A DNA stretch of 25,373 bases. Source: JABMRF01 sp964434235 (GTDB taxonomy: Bacteria; Patescibacteriota; Patescibacteriia; UBA11705; JABHMO01). Shown piece by piece: positions 1-7,394 of the stretch. The notes beneath the pieces were generated by a model. That model was not told the origin of the DNA. It saw only the letters and a program-made list of their open reading frames with translations, and made no database searches. The position numbers and the translations under genes are program-made. The first letter of the stretch is position 1. Each line of letters starts with the position of its first letter. The stretch covers positions 1 through 25,373 of the forward strand of contig CAYSUN010000010.1 of the NCBI GenBank assembly GCA_964434235.1, written 5' to 3'.

Positions 1-50
1 GCCTAACTCCAAATGAGGCGTTAGAAAAAGTGCAAAATGTGTGTGCCTAA
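1..50 (+). CDS. C-terminal end of a truncated plus-strand gene
   Basis: One plus-strand frame is open from the left edge and reads LTPNEALEKVQNVCA before a TAA at 48-50. The peptide is soluble and helix-forming, and it stops just before a hairpin terminator at 54-83, as the end of a real gene would. Its convergent neighbour is the SPFH-like gene at 95-745. Only 15 codons are visible, so no function can be given, and chance openness of this length is quite possible. Confidence 0.4.
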   Translation, partial: LTPNEALEKVQNVCA

Positions 51-53
51 AAC

Positions 54-83
54 AAAAAAACTGGCGTTGATTTTCAACACCAG
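54..83 (-). terminator. Rho-independent terminator of the SPFH-like gene
   Basis: Ten-bp stem CTGGCGTTGA / TCAACACCAG (61-70 with 74-83). The single mismatch becomes a G-U wobble only in the minus-strand RNA, where the stem is followed by seven U (54-60). This orients it as the terminator of the leftward gene ending at 95. It may also stop the convergent plus-strand gene, since a short T run follows on that side. Confidence 0.75.
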
Positions 84-94
84 TAACTTTTTAC

Positions 95-745
95 TTAATT
101 AACAACCCACTCAATTTTTAGAATTTTAAATCCTTTTTGCAATAACTTTTCAGCCATCGCCTCATTAATCATATTCTGCATCACTGTATTCTGAGTATGA
201 TCATGAGGATTATAAAGTTTACTTAAGGCAATTGAGTTTGTATTTTTAAACTCATAAAGCTCATATTCAACCAAAGAAGCCAGTCCCTTTTCAATCTCTT
301 TTGAGGAAGGAACACCCTCAGCCAAATCAACTTGCTTGTCATCCAACCAAAGTTGCAAAGCCTTGGGATAATCCACAATTTGCAAGGACATAATAATTTC
401 AATTTCACGAACTTTTGGATTATCAGTAATTGCACTAACCTGACTTTTTACAACTAAAGGCTCATCTTTTTGAGAAGAATCTCGATAATTAAGACAATAC
501 CCTTTGCAAGAAAAAGCTATGTCATTATCAGCATCCAAAACCACTCCAGCTTTTGAAACCCGAGCAATTCTATAACCAACATGTGGTAGGTCAAAAAAAC
601 CCACAACAGCCACAAAAAAAAGCATTTCCATAGCCAAAGCTGCCAATAATAAGACAACAATCCGTTCAAGTCCACAAAAGAATAAAATAAGAGCACCCAA
701 AACAGTGGCACCAACTAATAAGACACAAATACCAAGAAATGTCAT
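95..745 (-). CDS. Small membrane-anchored SPFH/band-7-like protein (216 aa)
   Basis: Unknown protein with a two-part layout. Residues about 3-25 and 29-52 form two hydrophobic segments, so it is a membrane protein. The soluble remainder ends in a region resembling the prohibitin/stomatin (SPFH) fold: a strand-rich part (VREIEIIMSLQIVDYPKAL), a turn with a helix of charged residues (KEIEKGLASLVEYELYEF), then a helix and final strand (MINEAMAEKLLQKGFKILKIEWVVN) like the SPFH pattern of a helix followed by 'G(I/F)-x-(V/I)-x-x-(V/I)'. At 216 aa it is shorter than typical SPFH proteins and has no long C-terminal coiled coil. The ATG at 745 is preceded by GGAGGT (751-756) at 5-nt spacing. It has its own promoter and terminator. 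The SPFH assignment rests on pattern only; a generic two-TM unknown is the alternative. Confidence 0.6.
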   Translation of the reverse strand: MTFLGICVLLVGATVLGALILFFCGLERIVVLLLAALAMEMLFFVAVVGFFDLPHVGYRIARVSKAGVVLDADNDIAFSCKGYCLNYRDSSQKDEPLVVKSQVSAITDNPKVREIEIIMSLQIVDYPKALQLWLDDKQVDLAEGVPSSKEIEKGLASLVEYELYEFKNTNSIALSKLYNPHDHTQNTVMQNMINEAMAEKLLQKGFKILKIEWVVN

Positions 746-797
746 AAAGCACCTCCATTGCTATTATAATCCTTGGCAAAGAACAATTTAATAATAA

Positions 798-825
798 ACA
801 ATATCATAATAATAACTTTTGTCAA
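798..825 (-). promoter_or_regulatory. Sigma70-type promoter of the SPFH-like gene
   Basis: On the minus strand, TTGACA (820-825) and TATTGT (798-803) are separated by 16 bp, with a TATTATTATGA-rich spacer. They lie about 50 nt upstream of an SD-preceded ATG at 745. The -35 box lies at the edge of an inverted repeat (822-868). Confidence 0.6.
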
Positions 826-868
826 GTATAAAAAATATCACTCTATAAAAGTGACATTTAATACTTGA
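822..868 (-). repeat. Nested inverted repeat overlapping the -35 box
   Basis: Outer arms TCAAGTAT (822-829) and ATACTTGA (861-868) are perfect. Inside them a second stem of about 10 bp (AAATGTCACT against AGTGATATTT) is complete in the minus-strand RNA with one G-U wobble. The whole could fold as an 18-bp hairpin in the lepA 3' region. It is not followed by a U tract, so it is not a standard terminator. It may be an operator for the SPFH-like gene or an RNA processing or stabilising hairpin. Confidence 0.5.
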
Positions 869-931
869 ATACATTCGTCTAATTTATTCTATTTCTCATT
901 TTACACGTTTATTATTTTTCCCATGTAGCTA

Positions 932-979
932 ACTTTATTAACTTTACAAACTTTATTAACTTTACAAACTTTATTAACT
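932..979. repeat. 18-bp tandem repeat, 2.7 copies, abutting the lepA stop
   Basis: The unit ACTTTATTAACTTTACAA occurs at 932-949 and 950-967, with a partial copy at 968-979. The array ends three bases from the lepA stop codon (982-984). Similar ACTTTATAAACTTTTAAC low-complexity text lies at the 3' ends of the pfkB-family gene (9989-10035) and mreB (19068-19135). Confidence 0.8.
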
Positions 980-981
980 GT

Positions 982-2811
982 TTATCTCTTCATAACCGAA
1001 AGAAACGCCTCCGGCGGAATGTTAACCTTACCCTTACCAAATTCCATCATACGCTTTTTACCTTTTTTCTGTTTAGTTAAAAGTTTTTGACGTCGAGAAT
1101 AATCTCCACCATAAAGTTTCGCAGTTACATCCTTGCGAAGCGCAGAGATTCTTTCTGCAGCAATGATTTTTCCTCCAAGTGCAGCTTGAAGTTTTACCAC
1201 AAACTGATGTCTTGGAATAGTATCCCTTAAACTTTTTACAATTTTTTTGCCAGTTTCAAAAGCTGAATCTTTGTAAACAATTGTACCAAAAGCCTCAACG
1301 ATTTCTTCAGCCACTAAAATATCCATCTTTGTAAGTTCAGCTTTTTTGTAAACATTCATCTCGTAATTCATTGAAGCATAGCCAGAACTAACAGTTTTTA
1401 ATTTATCATAAAAATCCACAATCAACATAGCTAAAGGTATTTTGTAATGCAAAATAACTCGAGTCTCATCAATAAATTCAGTATTCAAATATTCACCACG
1501 ACTTTCTTGAACCAGTGTCATTACATTACCCAAATATTCCTTTGGCACAACAATATCAACATTCATAATCGGTTCTTCCATGTGATCAATAAAAGTTGGA
1601 TCAGGAAATTCATTTGGATTTTTTATTAAATATTCAACATCACTAATTATTTGTTCATTCTTTACAGAGGCTGGGAAACTTTTCGGACTTTTCAAAACTA
1701 CTTTATAAGCTACACTTGGAACTGTTACAACTAAATTAAGATCAAACTCCCGACGAAGTCTTTCTTGAAAAATTTCTAGGTGAAGCATGCCCAAAAAACC
1801 ACAACGAAAACCAAGCCCTAAAACTGGGGAACTTTCTGGTTCATAAATCAAAGAAGCATCATTTAATTTTAACTTGCCAATTGCTTCTCTAAGTTCATTA
1901 TACTCATTACCTTCAGCACAAAAAATTCCTGCATAAACCATTGGTTTTGCTTCTTTATACCCTGGCAAAGCTAATCCATCATTTTTATTTTTCAATAAAG
2001 TTATAGTATCGCCAACTCGACATTCTTTAATATCTTTTAGCCCAGTTATAACATAACCGATTTCACCAGTTTGCAAATTATCTCGCTCAACCAAGTTAGG
2101 TTTTAGAACTCCACACTCAAGAACTTCTCCCTCAGCTTGCGTTCCAATCATATATAATTTAGCACCATTTTCTACTTGTCCATCCATAACTCTAATGTAA
2201 GCAACCACCCCTTTATATTCGTCATAAAAAGAATCAAAAATCAAAGCTCGTAATGGTTTTTGACTATCTCCCTTTGGCGGACCAACCTTTTCAATAACTG
2301 AACCCAAAATTTGTTCAACGCCCTCACCTGTTTTTGAACTACATTTCAGGATCTCTTCTTCTCGACAACCAAGAAGATTAATCAACTCTTGTGAGACTCT
2401 TTTAACGTCAGCTGCAGGTAAATCAATTTTATTTAAAACTGGAATTATTTCTAAATTTTGCTCAATTGCTAAATACAAATTTGCCAAAGTTTGAGCTTGT
2501 ACACCTTGAGCTGCATCAACCAAAAGAATTGCGCCCTCCACTGCAGCTAAACTTCGAGAAACTTCATAACTAAAATCCACATGCCCTGGGGTATCAATTA
2601 AATTCAAAAGATACCCTTTATATTCCATTTGCGCAGGTTGAAGTTTAATAGTAATACCACGCTCTTGTTCAAGTTCCATGGTATCTAAAATTTGCGCTTT
2701 CATTTTTCTTTTATCAATAGTTCCAGTCAATTCTAAAAAACGATCAGCCAATGTTGACTTACCGTGATCAATGTGAGCAATAATACAAAAATTTCTTATT
2801 TGGTTTATCAT
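982..2811 (-). CDS. lepA: Elongation factor 4 (LepA), ribosome-associated GTPase
   Basis: Full-length EF4/LepA, 609 aa (family about 600). This GTPase binds ribosomes and affects elongation or 30S assembly. G motifs are in order: AHIDHGKST (12-20, P-loop), RGIT (51-54, switch I), DTPGH (73-77) and NKID (127-130). EF-G-like domains follow, including GFRCGFLGMLHLEI. The LepA-specific C-terminal domain, with YGGDYSRRQKLLTKQKKGKKRM and an IPPEAF ending, separates it from EF-G and BipA. The ATG at 2811 has no SD upstream. A promoter lies at 2853-2881. It is transcribed alone; the 3' end runs into an 18-bp tandem repeat with no U-tract hairpin directly after it. Confidence 0.98.
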   Translation of the reverse strand: MINQIRNFCIIAHIDHGKSTLADRFLELTGTIDKRKMKAQILDTMELEQERGITIKLQPAQMEYKGYLLNLIDTPGHVDFSYEVSRSLAAVEGAILLVDAAQGVQAQTLANLYLAIEQNLEIIPVLNKIDLPAADVKRVSQELINLLGCREEEILKCSSKTGEGVEQILGSVIEKVGPPKGDSQKPLRALIFDSFYDEYKGVVAYIRVMDGQVENGAKLYMIGTQAEGEVLECGVLKPNLVERDNLQTGEIGYVITGLKDIKECRVGDTITLLKNKNDGLALPGYKEAKPMVYAGIFCAEGNEYNELREAIGKLKLNDASLIYEPESSPVLGLGFRCGFLGMLHLEIFQERLRREFDLNLVVTVPSVAYKVVLKSPKSFPASVKNEQIISDVEYLIKNPNEFPDPTFIDHMEEPIMNVDIVVPKEYLGNVMTLVQESRGEYLNTEFIDETRVILHYKIPLAMLIVDFYDKLKTVSSGYASMNYEMNVYKKAELTKMDILVAEEIVEAFGTIVYKDSAFETGKKIVKSLRDTIPRHQFVVKLQAALGGKIIAAERISALRKDVTAKLYGGDYSRRQKLLTKQKKGKKRMMEFGKGKVNIPPEAFLSVMKR

Positions 2812-2852
2812 AATTAAAAATTACCACTTATTCATCTCTAAGTTGTAAAATA

Positions 2853-2881
2853 ATAATACCGAAAAATTAACAAAAAATCAA
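2853..2881 (-). promoter_or_regulatory. Probable lepA promoter
   Basis: On the minus strand, TTGATT (2876-2881) is separated by 17 bp from TATTAT (2853-2858), about 42 nt upstream of the lepA ATG. Spacing is optimal and each box is one or two bases from consensus. AT-rich background makes chance matches possible. Confidence 0.5.
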
Positions 2882-2917
2882 GTAAACAAGGACATAATTG
2901 ACAAATAAATTTCAACG

Positions 2918-2947
2918 AAAAAAACCCAGCTATTATTAATAACTGGG
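2918..2947 (-). terminator. Terminator of the paralogous gene pair
   Basis: Ten-bp stem CCCAGCTATT / AATAACTGGG (2925-2934 with 2938-2947, 3-nt loop). One position is a G-U wobble only in the minus-strand RNA, and seven U follow (2918-2924). It sits 45 nt after the stop at 2992. Confidence 0.75.
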
Positions 2948-2991
2948 ATATTTATTTAAAACGAGAGGGATACATTACTTTTGTCCAAAAT

Positions 2992-3495
2992 TCACGGCCG
3001 AGTAAATCCAAGCTCTCTATCCAATCTTTCCAGATCAACTTTGAGTTCATCTAGAGTAAAGACCTTGCCTACCTCAATTTCTTTTAATGACTGCTCGTAT
3101 TCAGCTTTAAATGACTGCTTAAATTCAGGATCACTTAACATATGATCCAAAAAAACATACTTGACAAGTTGAGCCAAACCACAAAACCAAAAAATTGGCT
3201 GGCCATCATTAATAACAATAAACTCTTCATAAAGAAACCATTCTCCTCCAGCAAAATTAGCTATTGGGTTTGCAAGACCAAAAAGCAAGTCTTTTTCCTG
3301 TAAAAATTCAGCATACAAAACCAGACAAACTTCATCTGACTTGGTAATTCTTTCGTCCGCCAAGTAATCGTTATAATTTAGCAAATAACCAACGCACTTG
3401 TCCGCAACAAAAAGTTCCAACACATCACACAATTTCATTGTTTCACAAATTGTTTCATCAAGGTCATTGAGTTGAAGCTGGCGTCGGTTTTCCAT
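2992..3495 (-). CDS. Unknown protein, paralogue of its upstream neighbour (167 aa)
   Basis: Soluble acidic protein of no family I can name. Two parts of the chain resemble each other and the neighbour at 3495-4031. The first half has LFVADKCVGYLLNYNDYLAD followed by I-T-K-S-D-E and a helix. The second has EFIVINDGQPIFWFCG followed by a helix. The 'strand, DGQP or similar turn, strand, Y-x-x-Y-L' pattern recalls the Phd/YefM antitoxin fold, but the match is loose. The ATG (3493-3495) overlaps the upstream stop as TAATG. The SD GGAGTG (3500-3505) lies inside the last codons of the upstream gene, so translation is probably coupled. It ends in a hairpin terminator at 2918-2947. A C-terminal charged helix (about 130-160) is not shared with the neighbour. 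Confidence 0.7.
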   Translation of the reverse strand: MENRRQLQLNDLDETICETMKLCDVLELFVADKCVGYLLNYNDYLADERITKSDEVCLVLYAEFLQEKDLLFGLANPIANFAGGEWFLYEEFIVINDGQPIFWFCGLAQLVKYVFLDHMLSDPEFKQSFKAEYEQSLKEIEVGKVFTLDELKVDLERLDRELGFTRP

Positions 3496-4031
3496 TATTC
3501 ACTCCTTAATAAAGCTTTTCTATCATCATTTCCTTTATCTAGATGGCGAAAATATCTACCAGGCTTGTCAAAACGCACACCTCCACGTGGGAGCTTATAC
3601 GGATCACCACGAAGTATTTCACTGATATGTTTTTGACAACTGGGATCATTATGCCACTTGTAAATAAGTTTTTCTGCCAAGTAAGCCCTTTCTCGGTAAA
3701 CAACAAAAAGTGGCTGACCATCATTAACAACAATAAAACGCACATTATCAACTAAATCAACAAGTTTTTGTTCAGATTCATCAAGAGCAAGTTTCAATAA
3801 CTGTTTATAATTCTTGAAGAATTCAGCTAAATGCACAATCGCGATATCGTCACTTTTTGACAAAAAAGGACTAGCTAAATAAGCATCATAACGAATAACT
3901 TCAGCCACAACAACTGGATGCTTCAACTTAACAAAAATCTGTGTTACTTCAAATTGAGCCACTTGAACCAAAAGCTTTTTTCGTAATTGAGTAAATCGAA
4001 CAGAACCAAACTCGTTAACTTGATTAGCCAT
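3495..4031 (-). CDS. Unknown protein with two Phd/YefM-like half repeats (178 aa)
   Basis: First gene of a two-gene unit with 2992-3495. Residues about 28-52 (TQIFVKLKHPVVVAEVIRYDAYL) and 93-120 (VRFIVVNDGQPLFVVYRERAYL) look like two copies of a strand-turn-strand-helix unit. The LSKSDDIAIVHLAEF stretch aligns with ITKSDEVCLVLYAEF of the downstream protein, so the two are paralogues. The C-terminus is basic and Arg/Gly-rich (GGVRFDKPGRYFRHLDKG). The ATG at 4031 has SD GGAGGT (4037-4042) at 5-nt spacing and a promoter at 4084-4112. No toxin-like partner is seen, so a toxin-antitoxin role is only a guess. Confidence 0.7.
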   Translation of the reverse strand: MANQVNEFGSVRFTQLRKKLLVQVAQFEVTQIFVKLKHPVVVAEVIRYDAYLASPFLSKSDDIAIVHLAEFFKNYKQLLKLALDESEQKLVDLVDNVRFIVVNDGQPLFVVYRERAYLAEKLIYKWHNDPSCQKHISEILRGDPYKLPRGGVRFDKPGRYFRHLDKGNDDRKALLRSE

Positions 4032-4083
4032 GAAAAACCTCCGAATTGGTTATATTTGTAATGAACTAGCTTTACTTATAATA

Positions 4084-4112
4084 ATTTTATTACAAATCAC
4101 CTATTTTTGCAA
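4084..4112 (-). promoter_or_regulatory. Promoter of the paralogous gene pair
   Basis: On the minus strand, TTGCAA (4107-4112) is separated by 17 bp from TAAAAT (4084-4089), about 50 nt upstream of the ATG at 4031. It is divergent from, and only 16 bp away from, the promoter of the 487-aa gene, so one regulator could act on both. Confidence 0.55.
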
Positions 4113-4128
4113 TAAAAGACAACTCAGC

Positions 4129-4157
4129 TTGACAAAAATACTCAAATTTGCTATAAT
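4129..4157 (+). promoter_or_regulatory. Perfect consensus sigma70 promoter
   Basis: TTGACA (4129-4134), 17-bp spacer, TATAAT (4152-4157): full consensus in boxes and spacing. The gene start follows with SD GGAGGG (4196-4201), 5 nt before the ATG at 4207. This indicates strong constitutive expression unless a repressor binds here. Confidence 0.85.
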
Positions 4158-4206
4158 TTCGCATTAGAAGTTGAACTTTGACATTTTTCATTAACGGAGG
4201 GATTTC

Positions 4207-5670
4207 ATGCGGAAATTTATCTGTATTCTTGTAGCAATGTGCATTACTGCATTCACGACGGCAAGTACCAAGGCAGATTCAGAAACACAAGAAAAAGCCA
4301 CAAAATTCTGGCAAATGCTTTATGTCTACCACACACAACAGGAAACCATCAAATATTTTGTAAAGAAAATTGGAGAGCAAAAGAAAGAACTACAAAGACT
4401 TGAAAAGATGCTCACTACTGATGATTTCAGAGGACTTGAAGAGCAGTCCTGGAGGATAGATGGAATTTCTGTTTCTCTGCCTATCGCCTCAACGTGTAGG
4501 GATGAAAGCAAAGAAATACGAAAATTCAGTTGTAATATCAACAGTGAAGGATTTCCAGAAATTACTGAAACTGATTTTTCTTTTGCCCAGCCAGACACTA
4601 AAAAGCGTTCTTATCAAATATTTTTTTACACAGAGCTAACTGCAAGTTTTTGTGGCTCAAATAAAGCCTACAAAATAATCGAAAAATCAGGAGACAGCGA
4701 ATATAGAATCTTTCTTGATATTGATGGCGATTCGTTCAAAGAAAGATTTGATCATGCACTACATCAGGCGGGATTCAGTTTTGACACTTTCATTCTAGCG
4801 AATGAAGATACTGTAATTGAATCCTATCGTTTCCCAGCAAATCACCGTTCGTTTGAAACTCCTTACAAAGATGACATAACTCCGGACAAAGTAAATGCCA
4901 CACTATCACCTATCTTGGATACTGTTTGGGATGAAATTGCCAAGCAAGTTAAAGAAACACAAGATTGGCGGGAACAACTACAAGAAATGTCCAGTGGGCT
5001 AAAGCAAGAAATTAGTGCTAAACGCCGAGAAGCTGAACAAGCCAAGAGAACTCAAAGAGATCGGGGGATTTTAGGTCTAACTTATGAACCAATTCCCTCC
5101 AAAAGTTTTGAGAATTTTAATTCGCAAAGCGACCACAATAGACGACAAGCATTGCTAGAAGAGTATAAATCCATGAGGTCTATCAAGGACCTAAGACGTT
5201 TTTTGTTAAATAATCCAATCACTTACCCCCGAGAAGGAACAACAGAAAAACGAACTGCTCTTATGCAAGAGTACGCCTCGCCACTAACTACTCACGTGCG
5301 AGGTTATGGCGTTTGCGATGAACAAGCTATGCACGTAGCGCCGGGTTTGTCTGTACTCGTTAAAAAGAAAGTACTAAAAAGTGCTTTTCTAGTTTCTTAC
5401 GGATATCAAGATCCCCGGACAAAGAAAAAGAGTTTTCACGCTATAGCAGTTTATCAACTACCCAACAAGTCTGGACATGAAAGATGGCAATACTTTTCTA
5501 ATGGTATTTTTTCTTCAAAGATTTACTCATCAAGAGAAAAAGCCATTAAAGATTCCGCCATACGAGTTGGCTACAAGCCAACAAAGCTGATTCAAGTTAA
5601 AAGCAAAAGAATCCCAACTATCGGCAATTGGGTTTACGACGATCTCGCTTCGTCAAAACTCGGACCATAA
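4207..5670 (+). CDS. Secreted protein with a transglutaminase-like C-terminal region (487 aa)
   Basis: The N-terminus is a clear signal peptide (MRKFICILVAMCITAFTTASTKA, cleavage likely after residue 23). Residues about 25-70 and 240-285 are charged helices likely to form coiled coils. The middle (85-210) is mixed alpha/beta with four Cys (97, 109, 149 and 370 overall). The C-terminal region has the layout of a transglutaminase-like/papain-fold domain: GYGVCDEQA with Cys370, then a variable stretch, KSFHAIAVYQL with His411, then RWQYFSNGIF with Asn432 as a possible third residue. If so, it would be an extracytoplasmic peptidase, amidase or crosslinking enzyme. The fold is inferred from the Cys-His spacing only. 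It is transcribed alone from a perfect promoter to its own terminator. G+C is above that of flanking core genes. Confidence 0.75.
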   Translation: MRKFICILVAMCITAFTTASTKADSETQEKATKFWQMLYVYHTQQETIKYFVKKIGEQKKELQRLEKMLTTDDFRGLEEQSWRIDGISVSLPIASTCRDESKEIRKFSCNINSEGFPEITETDFSFAQPDTKKRSYQIFFYTELTASFCGSNKAYKIIEKSGDSEYRIFLDIDGDSFKERFDHALHQAGFSFDTFILANEDTVIESYRFPANHRSFETPYKDDITPDKVNATLSPILDTVWDEIAKQVKETQDWREQLQEMSSGLKQEISAKRREAEQAKRTQRDRGILGLTYEPIPSKSFENFNSQSDHNRRQALLEEYKSMRSIKDLRRFLLNNPITYPREGTTEKRTALMQEYASPLTTHVRGYGVCDEQAMHVAPGLSVLVKKKVLKSAFLVSYGYQDPRTKKKSFHAIAVYQLPNKSGHERWQYFSNGIFSSKIYSSREKAIKDSAIRVGYKPTKLIQVKSKRIPTIGNWVYDDLASSKLGP

Positions 5671-5710
5671 AAAACAAGTCCAACCTATCACTAGGTTGGA
5701 CTTTAATTTT
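5669..5710. terminator. Bidirectional terminator between the 487-aa gene and murJ
   Basis: Perfect 11-bp stem AAGTCCAACCT (5676-5686) with AGGTTGGACTT (5693-5703) and a 6-nt loop. T-rich sequence follows on the plus strand (AATTTTTT), and six A precede it (5669-5674), giving a U tract for the leftward murJ transcript. Confidence 0.85.
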
Positions 5711-5734
5711 TTAAAAAATATTAACTTAAAAAAA

Positions 5735-7366
5735 TTATAATTCATCTTGAAAACCTTCTTTTTCCACTTCAACCTTTTTGAATAATTTTCGTTTTAAAGC
5801 AGAAATAAAATTCAAAAGTTCTTCTGACTTTAATAAATAACCAATAACAACAAAAACTACAAGCCCAACTAAACCAGCAACTAAGCCCTGTAAAAAAACT
5901 CCCCAAAATCGTTGCATATCAACAAGTAAACCAAGCCATGTTTTCACACTTTGAATAACAATTCCCATAACCAAAGAAGCAAAAGAAATTTTGGCGAAAG
6001 CACGGAATATACCATTTTTATACAGATCTTTTATATAGATAGATGAAAAGACCACTAATAAAATAAAATTAACAATTGAACCAACAGAAAAACCAACAGC
6101 TAATCCCAAAACTCCAAATGGTTTAATTAAAAACCAACTTAAAATTACGTTTGTAGCCAAACCAAAGAAAGCTGACCAAAAAGGCAAGACAGTGTTGTGC
6201 TGAGCGTAAAAGATTCTAGCTAAAAGTGGGATTAAACTTTGCGCAAACAAACTAAGACAAAAAACACCAAGTGCATCAGCCGTGAGCTCAGTTGCCAGCC
6301 AATCGAATTTACCGGCTCCAAGAATAATTCGCACGATTTGAATGCGAAGTATTATAAACAAAATTGAAAATGGAATTATAAAAAATAGAATTTGTTTAAA
6401 TGTTGATTGAAAGGTTTTATTAAAAACCACATGATCCTTTTTGGCAAACGCTTTGGATAAAGCTGGGAACGCAGCAATTGAAAATGATATACCGAAAAGA
6501 CCAATCGGAAAAGACTGCAAATTGTTAGCTAAATTAAAAACGGTCAAACTACCAACTGCTAAAGTTGAAGCAAATATCGTTATGATTATTAAATTCATTT
6601 GAGAACTTGCTAAACCCAAGATTCTCGGACCCATCATTTTTATTATTTTTAAAAAATCTTTATCTGCAAAAGAAAGAATTTTTTTATACCGAAAACCCAA
6701 ACTCCAAACTGTTGGAATTTGAATAATTAAATGCAAAACAGCTCCAATAACAACTCCGATAGCTAAACCATAAACTCCAAACTTTTTTGTTAAAAAAACA
6801 GCTCCGAAAATTATTCCCAGATTATACATAACTGGAGCCAAAGAAAAAACAAAAAATCGTCTATAAGATTGCAATACTCCGCCCAAAATTCCACTTATGC
6901 CCAAAAATATTGGGCTGAGAAACATAATCCGAGTAAGAGCAACTGTTAAATTTAGTTTTTCACCAGAAAAACCTGGCGTGATTAACTTTACCAACCAAGG
7001 ACTAAAAACTGCCAAGACAGCACACACAACTAATAAAAAAATTGCTAAAATATTTATCAAATTGTTCACTAAATCCCAAGACTGACAATTGCTTTTGTAA
7101 CAAGAATCATCCTCTTTTTTCATTAAACTTATAAAAACTGGAATAAAACCAGCTGATAATGCCCCAAGTACAATTAAATTATAAACTAAATCTGGCACCC
7201 GAAAAGCTGCATAATAAACATCAAGTTCACTACCAGCACCAAAGTGAGAAGCTAAAATACGATCTCTGACCACTCCCAAAATTCTAGACAGCAAACCAGC
7301 CGCGGCAATAACTACGGCGGCTGAAGCAATAGAAGTAAATTTAGTTGAAAGTATTTTTTTAATCAT
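5735..7366 (-). CDS. murJ: Lipid II flippase MurJ (MviN family)
   Basis: Integral membrane protein of 543 aa (family about 500-550) with about 14 hydrophobic segments, which flips lipid II across the membrane for peptidoglycan synthesis. Family signatures at the N-terminus: GLLSRILGVVRDRILASHFGAG followed by DVYYAAFRVPDLVYNLIVLGALSAGFIPVF, the TM1-TM2 region containing the conserved Arg residues. Later, NLANNLQSFPIGLFGISFSIAAFPALSK matches the TM7-TM8 region. A basic cytoplasmic tail (KRKLFKKVEVEKEG) ends the protein. It starts 28 nt after ackA and has no SD, so it is probably the last gene of a pduL-ackA-murJ transcript and ends at the terminator at 5669-5710. MurJ implies that the cell makes a peptidoglycan wall, in line with mreB in this window. 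Confidence 0.95.
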   Translation of the reverse strand: MIKKILSTKFTSIASAAVVIAAAGLLSRILGVVRDRILASHFGAGSELDVYYAAFRVPDLVYNLIVLGALSAGFIPVFISLMKKEDDSCYKSNCQSWDLVNNLINILAIFLLVVCAVLAVFSPWLVKLITPGFSGEKLNLTVALTRIMFLSPIFLGISGILGGVLQSYRRFFVFSLAPVMYNLGIIFGAVFLTKKFGVYGLAIGVVIGAVLHLIIQIPTVWSLGFRYKKILSFADKDFLKIIKMMGPRILGLASSQMNLIIITIFASTLAVGSLTVFNLANNLQSFPIGLFGISFSIAAFPALSKAFAKKDHVVFNKTFQSTFKQILFFIIPFSILFIILRIQIVRIILGAGKFDWLATELTADALGVFCLSLFAQSLIPLLARIFYAQHNTVLPFWSAFFGLATNVILSWFLIKPFGVLGLAVGFSVGSIVNFILLVVFSSIYIKDLYKNGIFRAFAKISFASLVMGIVIQSVKTWLGLLVDMQRFWGVFLQGLVAGLVGLVVFVVIGYLLKSEELLNFISALKRKLFKKVEVEKEGFQDEL

Positions 7367-7394
7367 TTTTAGAAAACCAACAATTGATATTTTT

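Noticed and set aside
932..979. CRISPR-like repeats
   Set aside because: Units are directly adjacent, AT-rich and without spacers; no cas genes nearby. It is a tandem repeat.
2992..4031. Toxin-antitoxin operon
   Set aside because: Both proteins look like the same kind of module and neither resembles a known toxin.
4716..4750. EF-hand-like loop DIDGDSFKERF in the 487-aa protein
   Set aside because: The spacing of acidic residues is incomplete beyond position 5 and no second loop is present.
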